From Symbiotaphrina buchneri (Eukaryota; Ascomycota; Symbiotaphrinales; Symbiotaphrinaceae), in contig BCIG01000032.1 of NCBI GenBank assembly GCA_001599915.1, positions 194,342 through 258,341 on the forward strand: a stretch of 64,000 bases of DNA. Direction: 5' to 3'. The position numbers were made by a program, and so were the translations under genes. The notes beneath the pieces were generated by a model. It saw only the letters and a program-made list of their open reading frames with translations. It ran no database searches and was not told the DNA's origin. Of this stretch, positions 1 through 13,004 are shown one piece after another; within the stretch, counting starts at the first letter, position 1, and each line of letters starts with the position of its first letter.

Positions 1-3000
1 AACTGTAACTTATAGGTTAAAAAAACTAAATTACTGCCTTGGTTAATAAGTTTAACCAGGTATCGGTAACTGTTTATAAAATATCCTTAGTCCTAAATAA
101 ACATATATAAAGCTTACCTGTGTTTTTTCCAGGCTGGACAGGATCATTCAATCTTTATCAGTTCTTTGTCCATCTTTTATTATAGCATTGGCAGCCATTT
201 TGCTGATAAGATCTTTTTATGCCCTAGCAGCTGCTGTAGCTTGTTTACCGGTATTTGTTTCTGTTTCTTAGATTCAGTTAATATAGATACTCTTTTAAAA
301 AATTCCTTTACTGGTCTTTCTAAACCATTATCTTATCTAACTGTCCCCTGGGGTTCAATGCTCTTTGTTTAAACATTTATCAGCTCTTTTATCATACTCT
401 AAAACCTATCTTATAACCGTTTTCCTAACTTTGATAACATAGGTGTATTCTCTGAAAGCTTTTCTGCTTGTCCTTCTAAGCTATTAATCCGTTTAGCTAT
501 CTTTTAAGATTTGATATTTATTGGTACCATATTTAGTGATTCTTTTGTTTCCTGCCAAAGCCTGCCTTGCAACTTTTCTAAAAGTTGATTTGCTGTGTTA
601 TTCTGCTCTTATTCTCTTAAGATAACCTGTTCAAAGCTTGTCCATGATAAAATGTCCTTCTATTGCCCTTCTGATATCTTTTCATCAGAACTTTCTAACT
701 CTAACTTCATTTTGTTATACTAGATACTGGAAAACATCATCGATAACAGGTAACCATCAGAAGATATCTTAATCATTTTTTATTATGATATTAAAGGATC
801 CTTCTCTATAGGCTCAATATTCTAAAGTTCATCTTGTATATCCAGAAAAGGTATCAATTATAGTATAAAGTCTATACTCTTAGATCTGTACAATATGTTT
901 AAAGATAAAGCTATTCCTGATAAAAGAAAACTGGTCCTGTCTGACAACAATAAACTAAACAATAAAGTGAAAGTAAAACCTCAGTTAACCTTTATAAGTT
1001 GAAGTAAACTGAATAATCAAAAAAGGATAAAGGTATTTATAAAAAGAAGATAAAACCTGAATAATAATCAGCAGTAAACATCAGTAACCTTGTATAAAAG
1101 AGAAAGAAAAAGGATATAAAAAGGAAGATAATAGATAGAAGTTATATAAAAGGAAATGAATATCATACTATTAAAATGTTTAAATTACCTATATTACCAT
1201 TTCATAGGAATTGTCCATCTATATCTAAGTCTTTAAAAATTTAAAAACCATATGTTTTCTTATTATTATATCTTAGGTTTGATTCTTTCTTGTTTATAAC
1301 AAGGATTTAAACTCTAGCTAAAGTATAATATAGCGTTATCAGCCTATAACAGGATTATCTAGAATTGTTAACTGATTGGTTAAAGAACCTTTTTTGCCTT
1401 TAGTATCTTGATATCCTTTTTTGAAAAATAAAACCTTATAACATTTTTTGCTTCTCTAGTAGGCTTTAGATCCTCTGGTATCCTTTTATAGATTGGTAAC
1501 CTATAAAGTTATTATTGATATTCTGTTGTACAAATGATTAAAAACATGCTATTTGATAAATAAACTCCTAAACGCTCAATTATACCATGCCACTCTTTTT
1601 ACAAAAGCACTTTAACAGACTGGGTAAAGTCTATTACCTTTTTTTCCCAATACTTCTGATTTTCCTCATCTGTAAAATCTAGTAAGAAGTCTATAAACTC
1701 CTTTTACCATTCTTCATTATAGCTCTAACTGGGTAATTTCCATTATAGCTATTGTTTATTTTATCTTTCTAGATATTTATATAGATGTTTTTATACTTGC
1801 AGTCATTAATTCACTTTAAACCTGATTTCCTTATTTATTTAAGCTATTATCTTTTAGTTTTTTTTAGATTATTTATATTACTCTTTTATAATAAAGAGCT
1901 TAAAGTCATTCAGATAATACTTATCAATCTATGCCTTAGAATAGAGATCCTGTAAAATAGCTGCTTTTGCTTTTCTTTTGTCAGCAGTCAGCTTCTTTAG
2001 GACATATGGACCTATCTACTTTAATTCCAGTTTGTACAGCCTTTAGTTATCTTAGGCTAGATAACAAAATAAAACCAAATCTCTAGGTTATAACACTTAA
2101 GTAAAGCTATCTTTATCCTTCTGTGCTCTTGCTGTTTTTCTTGCTAATGACTCCTTTTTTGCATATTACTTCTTTACTGTAATTTCCTGTATCTTATCTA
2201 AGTTTACCAACTAAACAAAGTACAACTGTTCAGGTAGCATATCTAGCAACTTTTTAGCTTAAACTGTTTATCTAATAACTGCAGCATGTACTTGTTCTTC
2301 TATTGTTTGATGTTCTAGTAGGAAGTTTAGCTAAAAACCAAATAGCAGTTAGGCTGGAATAAAGCTATATACTTGTAGATGTCTTATGTTGATTAGGTTG
2401 ACCATTGGTATGATGTACTTGCTTTACTTAAAGATCCAGCTTGCCTTTCCTTAAAAAAGTGTTTAGAGCCTGTTTAGGACTATCTTGACATACCTTTCTG
2501 ACAATCCTACTGAGGATAGATATATGATTAACACAATAAAGTAAGATATATTCTATTCCTGAAACATTGAGTAGAACATTCTTTTTACAAAGTGTAAACC
2601 ATTGTCAGAATATACTGTTCTTGGCCATCTAAACACGGTAACTATATTCTTAAAAAAAAAGTCAAATAATACCGTTAAAATTACAACTTATATGACACGA
2701 TATATAGGCCTTACTCAGTGACTGCTCGCTAGTCAGTCAGTCGCTACCTCGTGACCTCGCTTATAGCTAGCATTCACTTTATAGCTCTGCACCTTAGCTA
2801 GATAGCTTTCTCAATCAACACCATCACCATAAATCCATAAGTTCCTACCATTATACCGTTTTTATAAACAAGAACTTGCTAAAGTAATCTATTACAATGA
2901 TAATAAACCTTAAGCTATTTTCTATAATAAGGCTGATAGATCTAATATAGTTAATACTGATCAGGTCCAATGGCTATAGCTGTAGGATAGGAAGCAATCT

Positions 3001-6000
3001 TTTTAAAAAACGAAGTAGTTTAAGATTTTAGCACTATAAACAACTTTAATAGTATATAATGATATCTCTTGATTATATAAGCCAGTAGAATCTTTTAAAA
3101 CTCTGTCTAAGTATATATCTGTTATAAAGTGTCCATATATATCATGAAACATTGTTAGAACATTGATAACCTTTGTTTTTATAATGTATTTGCTAACCTG
3201 ATTACTAACCTTATGATAACAAAGCTGTTTTATCTTGCCTGGTAGCTCTGTTAGGATATATCTTAAAAAGGCCTTCTAGACCCTTTATCAATATATTTAA
3301 CTTAGGATATCTTTGTATAAAATGTTTCTGATGCTTTTATATTTGATCATATCTCTATACCAGGCATTTTATACATAATATTCCTATCCTACCAATCATT
3401 CCAGGGTCTTTAGTTCTGTTTCAGATGTACTTTTATTAATTATCATTATATATACAAAAAGGCTGATATTATATTCTTTTTCCTATATAGATAACCGGTA
3501 CTGGACTTAGCCTTTAAGCCTGAAGAGCCTATCTGTTAATGTAAGTTCTTTTCTTAGGATATAGACAGGAAGGATATTAAATTCTAAAAGTTTTATTTAT
3601 TAATAGATGATTCTTCCTTTTGTTTTATTATTCTTTAGCATTGATAACAGTGTACTATAATTGATATACAACATGACTGGGTATTAAGACCCTTATATAA
3701 GCTATACAGTCTTTTTAAGGTTTATTAATACTGAAAAAGCTTTATATTCTATGATATGATACTATATCTCTGTTAGGTTGAATTTGAAAGATAAGAACAT
3801 TATAATACATTCTGAACCACAGGTGGTAGAATCTGTTTTTATACTAAAAGCATGATCTAATAGTTAAAACAAGACCCTTCCTATACCTGTCAAGGAAGCA
3901 TCTGTAGCCAGATAATATTGTAATTCTGGGTTTCCTACAGTTATAACATTATTAAAGATAGCTTGTTTAATTGTTTAAAACGTTCTTTTATGCTTTAGCT
4001 TCTAGTTAAACCTAATGGCTATCTTCACCTTTTTAAGTTTATCTCACAGCATTGTTTCTTTCTGTTCCTTATAGACAATAGCTTCTTTCATTAGCCAAGT
4101 ATAGTCTGCCTTTCCAGGTATAAAATCTTTTAGAAAGGGTAGCATATAAAGGAAGTCTATTAACTCTTTCTTGTTGATTAAAGACTTCCAATCCTTAAAA
4201 GCAGCCTTTTTATCAAAAGATGATTGAATGCCTTGATCATCTTGCTGATAGCCTAGTATGTTGATTAAACTTGTTTAAAACTTTAATTTTTCCAGATTTA
4301 AACTCAGCTATATCTATGTTACTTAGGAAAAGTAATAGTTCTTAAAGAACTTAAATAAAAACTTAAATGTATCAGCTTTTCCAATATTGTTATCTATAAA
4401 ATGATTAAACATGGTTCTTTCTGATAGTATATCTGTAAAGGTTAACTCTATATTTAACGTTAGTATAAAACCTGTTATTATATCTTTAAGCTTTAAGTAT
4501 GTAGCAAGCTTACCTGTTAATCCTTATCCTATTTACAAATAGCATAGTTAGCCAAGATACAAGGTAAAGATAATCTTATATATATGTTCTTTTGCTAATA
4601 TAACAGTTTAATAACCGTTATTAGCATCAGTTTAAAAGAATATCTTTAGGTAATCTTGTTCTAACTTCTGCAGAAGATGTTTAATTTATAGCATCGGATA
4701 ATTGGTCTTTATTGTTATCATGTTAATAGGATAATAAATGTAGATTATTCAGAGTTTTCCTGATAGTTTAAGGATAAACTTTATCGTAGCAGACTAAAGA
4801 GATTTACAATGTGTTAATACTCCAGTTTTGATTAATTGCAGGAATGTCTTCTTTTGATAAGCAATCTCTTACAGGTTGTATAACTGGGACTTAATCATTT
4901 TTAATACTGTATTCAGATAAGTAAAGATCTGATAGGTAATCAAATCTATTTCAGGCATGTTTTAGATATCTTTGATAAACAAATCTTTGTAAATGAACAA
5001 TAACCGCTTGGCTTTCAGCTGTTTAACATCAGATTTGACTTGATTTCTTATCAATCCTAGATATTGTTTTACCTAGGTTTTAATCTTATCCTCTGGTACT
5101 GATAACAGTTGATACCGATAATCTATTAGCCGTTTTATCATAGGGAAACCTAACCTGCCTTTGTTAAACTTATATTCTTTGATAGCCTGCCTGCAGTTCA
5201 ATTGCCAGTTTATAACTAAATAACATATTAGCATTTCTTCTTTTGATAACAATAATGGATACCAGTTTATAAAAGGTATACATCCTATCTTCTATACAGT
5301 TAATCAAAGCTAGGACATTGATGTTAAAACATCTGTTTAAATATATATGCTATTTACTTGATTAACACCCTGACATTGTTGTTGGTTCTTAGATTATCTT
5401 GTATCAGAACGATTTTAAAAGATCATTAGGTTTCTAATCTCCTTTAACTAACTTTTAAACAGGGCTTTGCTCCCTTGGTGTTCCTGTAAAAGATGATTAC
5501 AAAAGAATATACTTTCTTGGGAATTTAATATAATCTGGTAATCATCTACCCCTTTTTCAGGATAGTTGTTGCTATAGGTTGTATTGATGCTATTTACCGT
5601 TATAGGGTGTTTTAGCTTTAATATCTATAGTTGTATTATTTTATTATGATCCTTTTTTGATCCTGGTAGATTGATTATAAAATAATGTTTATCTTCTCTG
5701 TTATTGATAATATCTATCAATCTCTGTGCTATTCTCTTAGATAGCACCTGAGTATACTTGTTTATCAGCCATCTGATTTTCCATATACAGTGTTGTTTAA
5801 TTCCTTTTCTGTCTTGCTGTTTACTCTAGATATCTGCTGTGTTTTCCTAGTAAGATAATGACTTACTAGCATACCTTAGGTTATATACTAGTGATTCTCT
5901 TTTTCTGAACCTGATTCATAGCTAAATGTCTTATTTTCCTTTGAGTTCTATTTACTTTTGGCTTTATCAAGCATCAAGTTCCAAATTACTTTAATGATTG

Positions 6001-8640
6001 TATCTGGTCCGGTTTCAAGGTTAACCATTGTTTAATAATTAAATCTCTTCTTGTTGTAGGTATAATTTGTTAGGATAACCATGGGTGGTTTTATCTTATT
6101 CAATGTATACTTTCAGATCAGTTTATATGCCTTCCATTCTGTCCTAGAATGAAATACTCTTTAGTTCTATAGTACCCAATGATGCAGTTTGTTCTTAATC
6201 AAGGTCTACCTAGCAATAGAAAGTAGCTAGGGTTTCCTGGCACCATTTATATCTTTACCTATAAAGGTATGCTGATGATGTTGATCTATAGCTAGATGTT
6301 TCCTAGGATTAGGATACGATCTCTGGTTATCATTTGGATACTCAGGATGTTATTAGGATATATAGCTATACTGTACTTGTTAATTATGAATTGAGTAATT
6401 ATGTTGACTGATAAGCCTAGGTCAACCAGCACCTTGCAAGATTAATAGATTATTAAGCTATATGCCTTTTTAAAAAGATCATATGTAAAGAAGTTTAAAA
6501 CTGATAACTAACAGGTATACAGGATTATATCAACCTGTATTATAGCTGATTATAGAGCTCTAATCATATGATTGATATAACTGGTTACCTGATTGGTATA
6601 TCCTATAATTGTAGATATTGTTTAAAAACAGTAAGGTTTGATAGGATGTTCTACTTATGTTTCCAGTTTAAATCTCCTCTTAATGTCTGTTTAGAAAGAT
6701 AATAAGATTTCTGCCAGCTCTCTAAACAATAACATAACCAAGGTTTTCTTGATCACTGACCATGTATCAAATTTTAATTCTCTAAACATAGCCTAAATAT
6801 ATTGTTGTTAGTTTGAAAAGGCAGATTATGTTATATAGTAAACAATAGATTAAACAGCCTTTTAGGCCTTATCATTGCCTGATATACCATCTTGTTGAAT
6901 TTTAGCCTTTTAATATCTTTGTTTTATTCTAACAACATAAATATCTTATAGTTAGTTCCTATGAACTATTGATCAGACTTCTATAACTATATCCAGCCAG
7001 TTCTTTTTTAAATCTTTAATAAAGATATTAGCAATTAACTGGCTAGGATCCTTATAGAGGATATCTTTGTTACTAGGTATCTATTCATCTATATCTACCG
7101 TATATACTCCAGTTAATACAGAGTTAACTTTGATATTAACCATTATAAGAATAACTCAAGAGGTAACCAGCGGTTTTAATGGCTAATTACCTTGTTCAAG
7201 ACATGCTAAATGTTATATATGCTCTTGTTAGATAGCTATTTATTGTTTTAATAAGAATGGTTCATTTTGGTAATCTAAGGATATATATCTGATTTCCTTA
7301 TAGCTAAAACAGATAACATTGAAATTATACCTCCTTTGATCAATAGGTCCTGATATTAGTTTTTTTTCTTTAGGCTAAGGTTTTCCTTTTTGATATCACC
7401 CTATAACAGGTTTGCTTTCTATTCTAGATGTCAAAGTTGTTATATAGCCTATGTTTGCTGATATTACCTTTGCCGGCTCTTGATATATATTCTATTAACT
7501 TAGTATCTTTTTTAATCTTTATAATATCATTGACAACGTTTTTAATTAATCAATCATGGATTTGATTAACTTATAATCCTTTATTAAGGCTGGATCCTTT
7601 AAATTAAAAGCTAAAGGTACAACACTAAGAATATCGATTTTTTCATTCTTTATATATAGCATATCTTTAATATAATTCATGGTTGCTTGGAAAGATGTTA
7701 ATTAAATTTGCTGAAATCTTAGTACATATATATACATTTTATTATTCAATCCTTAGATTGTTGCCAGATTGAGTTTATGTTTTACCTAGTATAGAAAACA
7801 ATAAGCTAGGCATTATACTTGTTCAAAGTATTTTTTAAAAGGACGGTTTTCCTGTTACAGCTATCCAAGCTCTGTATACATGTTTAGGCTATTGTACTCT
7901 TTTACCTAAGGTTTTAGGAAATGTTTACAAAAAACATGTTTTAATTTCACCTTATTATCCCTAGTAGCTTTATTTAACTTAGTAATAAACCAATCAGCTG
8001 TTCTTATAATATATATAGTTAACATATATAGATATACCTTTAAATGATTAACTTTTAAAAAAATAAAAGGAAATGCTTTTTTCATGGTTTAGATCTAAAA
8101 AGCCATATCCTTTCTAGATGCTTTTAAAAAGATAAAGATAATCTAAAATATCATAGCTATCATATTGCCAATTAAGCTATAGGCTAATATCTTTATATAA
8201 ACAGTTAAAGTATATATATTGATTTAATTTAACTTATAATCATTGTTTTCTTTAGAAAAATCTTTATATAAGGCCTTTTCTACAATGTATAAGCCTGCCT
8301 GCTGATTCCTTACCAATTGATAGCTTGCTGTTTGTTGTTTTCATTTTAAGTCAGATACTGATCTTAGTCAATAAAGAAGTTTAAATCTTAATAGATGTTT
8401 CAATGGTTTCAATGGATGAACAAGAGTTAATAAATAAACAGAAGTCTATTCTGATATAAACCGATCATTGGTTATAGTATAATAACCTCCTATAATTCTT
8501 TCTCTATTAATATGAATAATGTTTATATATATCAATGATGATCAAGCTGGCATAATCAACAATGATTAAAGACTTGCTATAAAGTGATCACTTCCCTTTT
8601 AAGAAACCATACTTAAACTGTATCTATATTGACTAACAGG
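1..8640 (-). mobile_element. Ty3/Gypsy-like retroelement fossil in AT-rich (RIP-like) island
   Basis: This stretch is strongly A+T rich with dense TpA and no open frame above about 70 codons, as expected for a repeat mutated by RIP. Read on the minus strand it still shows traces of a retroelement pol. An RNase H-like segment lies at about 3630-3930, with an ATDASL-type motif near 3900. Reverse-transcriptase-like sequence lies upstream of it on the minus strand (higher coordinates), and integrase-like sequence on the other side (about 1900-2600). The element is broken in very many places and is a fossil. Its 3' part runs off the left edge, so one end is missing. I could not place LTRs. The family call as Ty3/Gypsy rests on the RNase H context; the age is old, but I cannot date it. 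Confidence 0.6.
2677..2852. mobile_element. 176-bp GC-richer insert flanked by 8-bp direct repeats
   Basis: Within the AT-rich retroelement relic lies a short block of near-normal base composition, with runs such as CAGTGACTGCTCGCTAG. It is bounded by identical octamers ATACCGTT at 2669-2676 and 2853-2860, which look like a target-site duplication. Eight base pairs would fit hAT-type DNA transposons. The two ends share only a weak inverted ACTTAT about ten bases in, so a clear terminal inverted repeat is lacking. It may be a small non-autonomous element that arrived after the host element decayed. It has no coding capacity. Confidence 0.45.
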
Positions 8641-10210
8641 AAAGAACAAGCTAGATAGCTCTTCTGAAGCTGGACCTCTGATACAGGTGCTTTGAATTGT
8701 CAAGGTGATGATGTCTTATCTTTCTTTCTTAAAGGTTGATCAGCATCTCCCTTGTCCGTTCTGAGGTCTCCTACATCAATGAATCAACTTGTACCGATGA
8801 GTCGGCCACGAAGGTATAACGATGAATCATATGAACTGAACTTGCGAGAAGGCCTTTAGAAGACGAGTCCCCGGAGATCAACCCTTACTGAGAGCTTACT
8901 AGATAAAATTGAGCAGAATAGTGATCTTATTGGTGTGTGTTGCAGATGATGTTCTAGCTAAGTGAGGAAGGTGGGTGAAATACCCATGCTGAGTCAGGAT
9001 GCTGAGTAAGCGCCTCACACCGGGATCCACCATCATTCATTATTCATTCATCCCACTCCATCCTGATCACTGACCACCTCAGTCATCATCATATCATCAA
9101 GGCAAATTCATTCCTTTGTCCCTTTCAGAAACAATTCGCTCAGTATTTCCCCGGCTCTGCTCTCTTCCTTCTTTTTCTCTTTCCCCCTTCCCTTTTCCAT
9201 CTTCCTTCTTCCCTGCCATCCCCGCTTCTGATTGAGTCATCTTACCAATATTCGCACTCCGCTGCGAGCCGCCAATTGCTACGCTGTTCCTGAAGCCTGA
9301 GGACCCTACCTTACGCGCCCCTGCCGAAGTTCGGACCAGTCCAAAGTCGGCTTCCCACATTCTCCTGGCGCACGACCCCGCCCTTCAGATTTAAGGCATG
9401 GTCAGGGTCGCCAGCCACAATTGAAAGATCTTGCTGCGTGGGATTGGTTCGGGGAACAAGGGAAGACCGTGCCAGGTGCTCGTGAGTGGTCCCGGGAGCT
9501 TGGGTAGCCAGAGACTCTGTCCCATTGGACCCGTGGTGCAGCAAGAAGGAACCTTTCGGCTCCCACCAACGAGGCCGCGTCCGAGGCGAGGCAGTTGTAG
9601 GAGCGAGTCCTGTGAACGAAAAAGCATTGCCGACCAACAGGCCAGCAGACAAACGAGCCGGGGCGTAAGGTACTGTCCGACTATCCTCCGTCTGCGACTC
9701 TGCCTGCACTGCATGCCCACCAGTACCTGTTGCTCTCCCGGGCTTCGCAACAGTTGCCGTGATCTGCTCTAGCTGTCCAGGCGAATACTCCCAATCAACC
9801 TACGACATACGACCATCGGGTGACCTGCACATTGTCAACTGATGTGCATATAGAGCGACGGCTTTGTGCGACCGCTTCCGCTTTCTAATAGGGCATCCGG
9901 CGTCCACAGTAACCCCCTCACTCACGCCCGCACTTCGCCAGGGGAATCTTCCCCGAGACGTAGCCAAACGTTGACGTCGTTGCCTGTCAGGGCAGCAAAC
10001 AGCCCGCCCCGCCTGTACAGATCGCTTATCCGGCATGAAACTCGTGATAGCACCGCTCCACTGGCCTCCCGATCATATTCCTCGCCATCGCTGACTATTC
10101 ATCATCAGTCATTGGCCTTGACCACAGTATCCCCTCGAATCCCGCAGTTGGAAGACCGATCGTTTTTCCTGTTGCTTTTCCGTCTTCAACCGTGTACACA
10201 TTATCATCAA
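8641..10210. other. Transition from AT island to gene-bearing DNA; no supported gene
   Basis: Base composition changes to normal over about 8640-8760. From there to the CASTOR-like gene I see only overlapping short open frames on both strands (for example 9311-9709 minus and 9866-10333 plus). None has a recognisable domain, conserved residue pattern or consistent splice signals. The last few hundred bases are probably the promoter and 5' UTR of the gene starting at 10211. Nothing else could be supported. Confidence 0.5.
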
Positions 10211-11583
10211 ATGGACAGTTCTATGACACTGCTGCGTGCGCAGATCCAGTTCATTGTAAGTGCAACATTCCCTTGTGTCCTAAATTTTGGCTTGTATGAT
10301 CCAAAGAACACCGCGTCACCGTATCAGTTATGAGGGTCCCATTGCTGTTCACCGGTCTGAGAGGGCCTTAGGTCCTTGACTTCTTGGTATAACTGTTGAC
10401 TCTCCTGGACACCACAGGATACCCGCCTAAGCCTCATTCACATCCCCCTTCATCTCTACTCCAACTTCTTTCAGCCTATCGTGCAGCTTCTTCTGCCAGA
10501 ACTGGCGCGGGAGGACCCAGATGTTGCCTATGGTTTTCCAAACCATGCGGTGAACGCTCCTGCAGCTGCGCCAGCATTTGCCAACATCTCCGTCACGCCC
10601 ATAGAGTGCTCTGTCGTCTGTTCAAAGACAAGTGCGGAAGAATTATTCTTGCCCATCATCCAGAATCTGGAAAGAGGTGCTCGAGACCAGGTATCGATCA
10701 CTAAGGAGGACTTCGTGGTCATTCAGGTGGAAGGAGAAGGTCTAGATGCAGGGCAAAGGGTCCTGGAATTGACCACGCCGCTAGCAATGGCAGGAATGTG
10801 AGCCACGAACAAGGAGGAACTCTGACGTCCGGTAACCACTAACAAGTGATCAGTTCCATATTTTTCATCACAACATATTTTTCCGATTACGTCCTTGTTC
10901 CCCTGAAGTCACGCGGCCAGGTGGTTCGGGCTTTGGAGGAACAGGGATTCGGTTTCGAACAGGATGCGGACATGTTCGTGAATCAGGCGCACCACCGTAA
11001 TGCATCGTCCGGCTCATCGTTAGAGTCGCCTCCACCTTCAACCCCCCCGCCGAGCTCTGTGACAGAGCTGCAGGCTCGGACTTTCTCGCTCTTGGAAAGA
11101 AGGAATGTGGTACCTCAAGTTGATCCACGGATCAGACTGGTACAATGCGCTGGCCGCAAGATCACCTCATCATCAACTGACAGCGTTAACGACGCCAGGT
11201 TCGTACTTGGCCTGATAAGGTGCTTGGCTATGAAGCCGCGCTTCCTCAGTGTCACCCTGACAAGCAGCGACCCGGCTTCACTGTTACTGGAAGACGAATT
11301 TATGTCCCAATTTGGATCTGAAGATGTCCTTCTAGGCTCTAAAGAAGATATCCTGATACCGATCATACTTGATCTGAGGCAATTGCCTTTCGAGTCAACA
11401 GGCATTGTCTGTGGAGTTGCAAGCAAGGTCGTTGGAGGGACTGCTGGCCAGTTAGCAGAAGCTGTGGAAATGAGCTACTTGAGCACGGCCAGAGCTGGCA
11501 CGGTAATGGTTGGAGAGGCCGAATTGGAAAGGACCTTGGCGGCGCTCAAGGGTGCTGGGGCCTGTGAAACGGACTCGCCGTGA
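10211..11583 (+). CDS. CASTOR-like ACT-domain protein
   Basis: Exons 10211-10255, 10418-10797 and 10854-11583 join in frame to 384 aa. The first intron (162 bp) carries GTAAGT; the second (56 bp) has a CACTAAC branch-like site. The segment reading ISIFFITTYFSDYVLVPL (from about residue 142) matches the ACT half of the animal arginine sensor CASTOR1 (ISVLMLSTYQTDFILV), and the C-terminal STARAGTVMV segment is typical of the fungal relatives. Animal CASTOR proteins bind arginine and restrain GATOR2/TORC1; whether the fungal proteins sense an amino acid is not established. The start at 10211 gives the usual short first exon ending in AQIQFI, continued as DTRLSLIHIPL. A proline/serine-rich linker sits between the ACT halves. 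The family call is firm; the sensing role is inference. Confidence 0.87.
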
Positions 11584-11832
11584 AGCTTTTGTCAATTACG
11601 GTCCTGCAAGGCATCTAGACCTTGTGGTCGAATGCGCCGGGCTTGAGTGCGTGTGTATCGCAAGGCTCCGGTACGACAGTTGTGACTGCCGAAGAGGCAC
11701 CACCATGTGACTCGTCTGAACTGTGTGCCGTGTGCAATAACACCTTGCACTGGTAGCGAGTCATTGCTCGCTGATGGAAAGAAAGCCGCTGGAATCGATC
11801 CAGGGTGTCGTGCTACAAGGCCTTTATGCATA

Positions 11833-13004
11833 TTAAGGCATACCCCACACTATTATTGCACCTAAATGAAAATAAGAATAGAACTTTGATGCAGTCGAGG
11901 GACTTCTTACCGTCCACCCCCCCGCTGATCCACTCTTCCTTCACAGGGTTGAAAGCTACTGCGCTGGCGACCTTTTTGGAATGGGCAGTCAATTTTTGAA
12001 GAACCTTTGCTTCCAGCAGGTCCCACGCGAAGATCTGACCGTCTTCGCTCCCGCTTACCACTACGGCATCTGCGAGACCGAGGCATGAACGAATCCGGTA
12101 ATCCTTATTGATGTGGCCTTTGAAGTTCTGAAGCATATTACCATTCGCTTTGTCCATGAGACGGATGGTGGAGTCCAACGATGACACGAGCAGGGCGTTG
12201 CCATCCGGGGTCTGTTGTACAGACGTCACTGGATCTGGATAGGAGCACACAATGAGCATCTGACAGTAATCATGACAGTGAATGAGCCTTACAGCCAATC
12301 ACGTCTACGTAGACTTGACCCATGCGAAGATCATATAATCTTGTGCGGCCATCGACGCTACCCGTGACAAGTTCGTGGCCGACAACATGAAGACTGCTCA
12401 CACTGTCTTTGCTCTCGTCTAGTATCTGGATTGGCTTCGTCGACTGGCTCTTGCAATCCCATAACCGGACCGTGGCGTCAAAGCTGCCTGCCCACTCTGA
12501 GAAGATGTCGCAATGGAAATGAGGAAGCCAGCACGCACCTGTGACGAGGACACTGCCTCCACCGCCAAAATTGCAGCAATTGATCCGGGAGTAATGCCCA
12601 GCAAACCTCCTCACCGTCCGGGCAGTGGTCACGTCCCAGAGGAATGCCTGCTTGTCACCGCCGACCGATGCAAATCGCGCATTGTCCTCCGTTACCGCGA
12701 GGTCCAGGACCTCGTAGCCATGCGCATCGTAGGTCTGGATAAGGGTACCATTACCGGGGTTATAGAGGCGAACGGCCCGATCCTGTCCACCTGAAAGGAC
12801 CTCCAAGGTGTCAGTGAGCTCGACGGCAGATTCTGCACGCAGACAAAGCACTTACATATTGGCCAAGCCCAGCACTGTACGTCACGGCATGGACGGGGCC
12901 TGGGGTCACTAGAATCAGCAGTGAAGCTCCAACAGGAGGACTGGTGGAGGAGTATTACCATTATGGCCGGCCAGTGTCCGCAACTGGCGGGAAGGGAAGC
13001 GCAT
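11833..13004 (-). CDS. WDR83: WD40-repeat protein WDR83/MORG1
   Basis: Six exons on the minus strand (13004-12959, 12899-12856, 12800-12539, 12487-12293, 12234-11911, 11861-11833) join to 299 aa, the normal size for this all-propeller protein. Recognisable repeats include LRTLAGHNGPVHAVTYS, GGQDRAVRLYNP, SFDATVRLWD and GSEDGQIFAWDLLE, and the protein ends GAIIVWGMP. The orthologue is MORG1/WDR83, a scaffold of ERK-type MAP kinase modules that is also found with catalytic-step spliceosomes. The start at 13004 (MRFPSRQLRTLAGH) is the first ATG placing the first WD repeat intact. Exons 1, 2 and 6 are only 46, 44 and 29 nt, so automated callers may lose them. The neighbouring septin gene lies upstream in the same orientation, with about 600 bp between them. 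Confidence 0.92.

Noticed and set aside
8935-9010. Possible C/D-box snoRNA (AGATGATG and CTGA strings)
   Set aside because: The spacing of boxes is irregular, no terminal stem is visible, and no guide match could be checked.
9097-9772. Overlapping open frames of 60-132 codons on both strands upstream of the CASTOR-like gene
   Set aside because: Mutual overlap in several frames, no domain, no conserved residues and no consistent splice pattern; GC-rich non-coding DNA gives such frames by chance.
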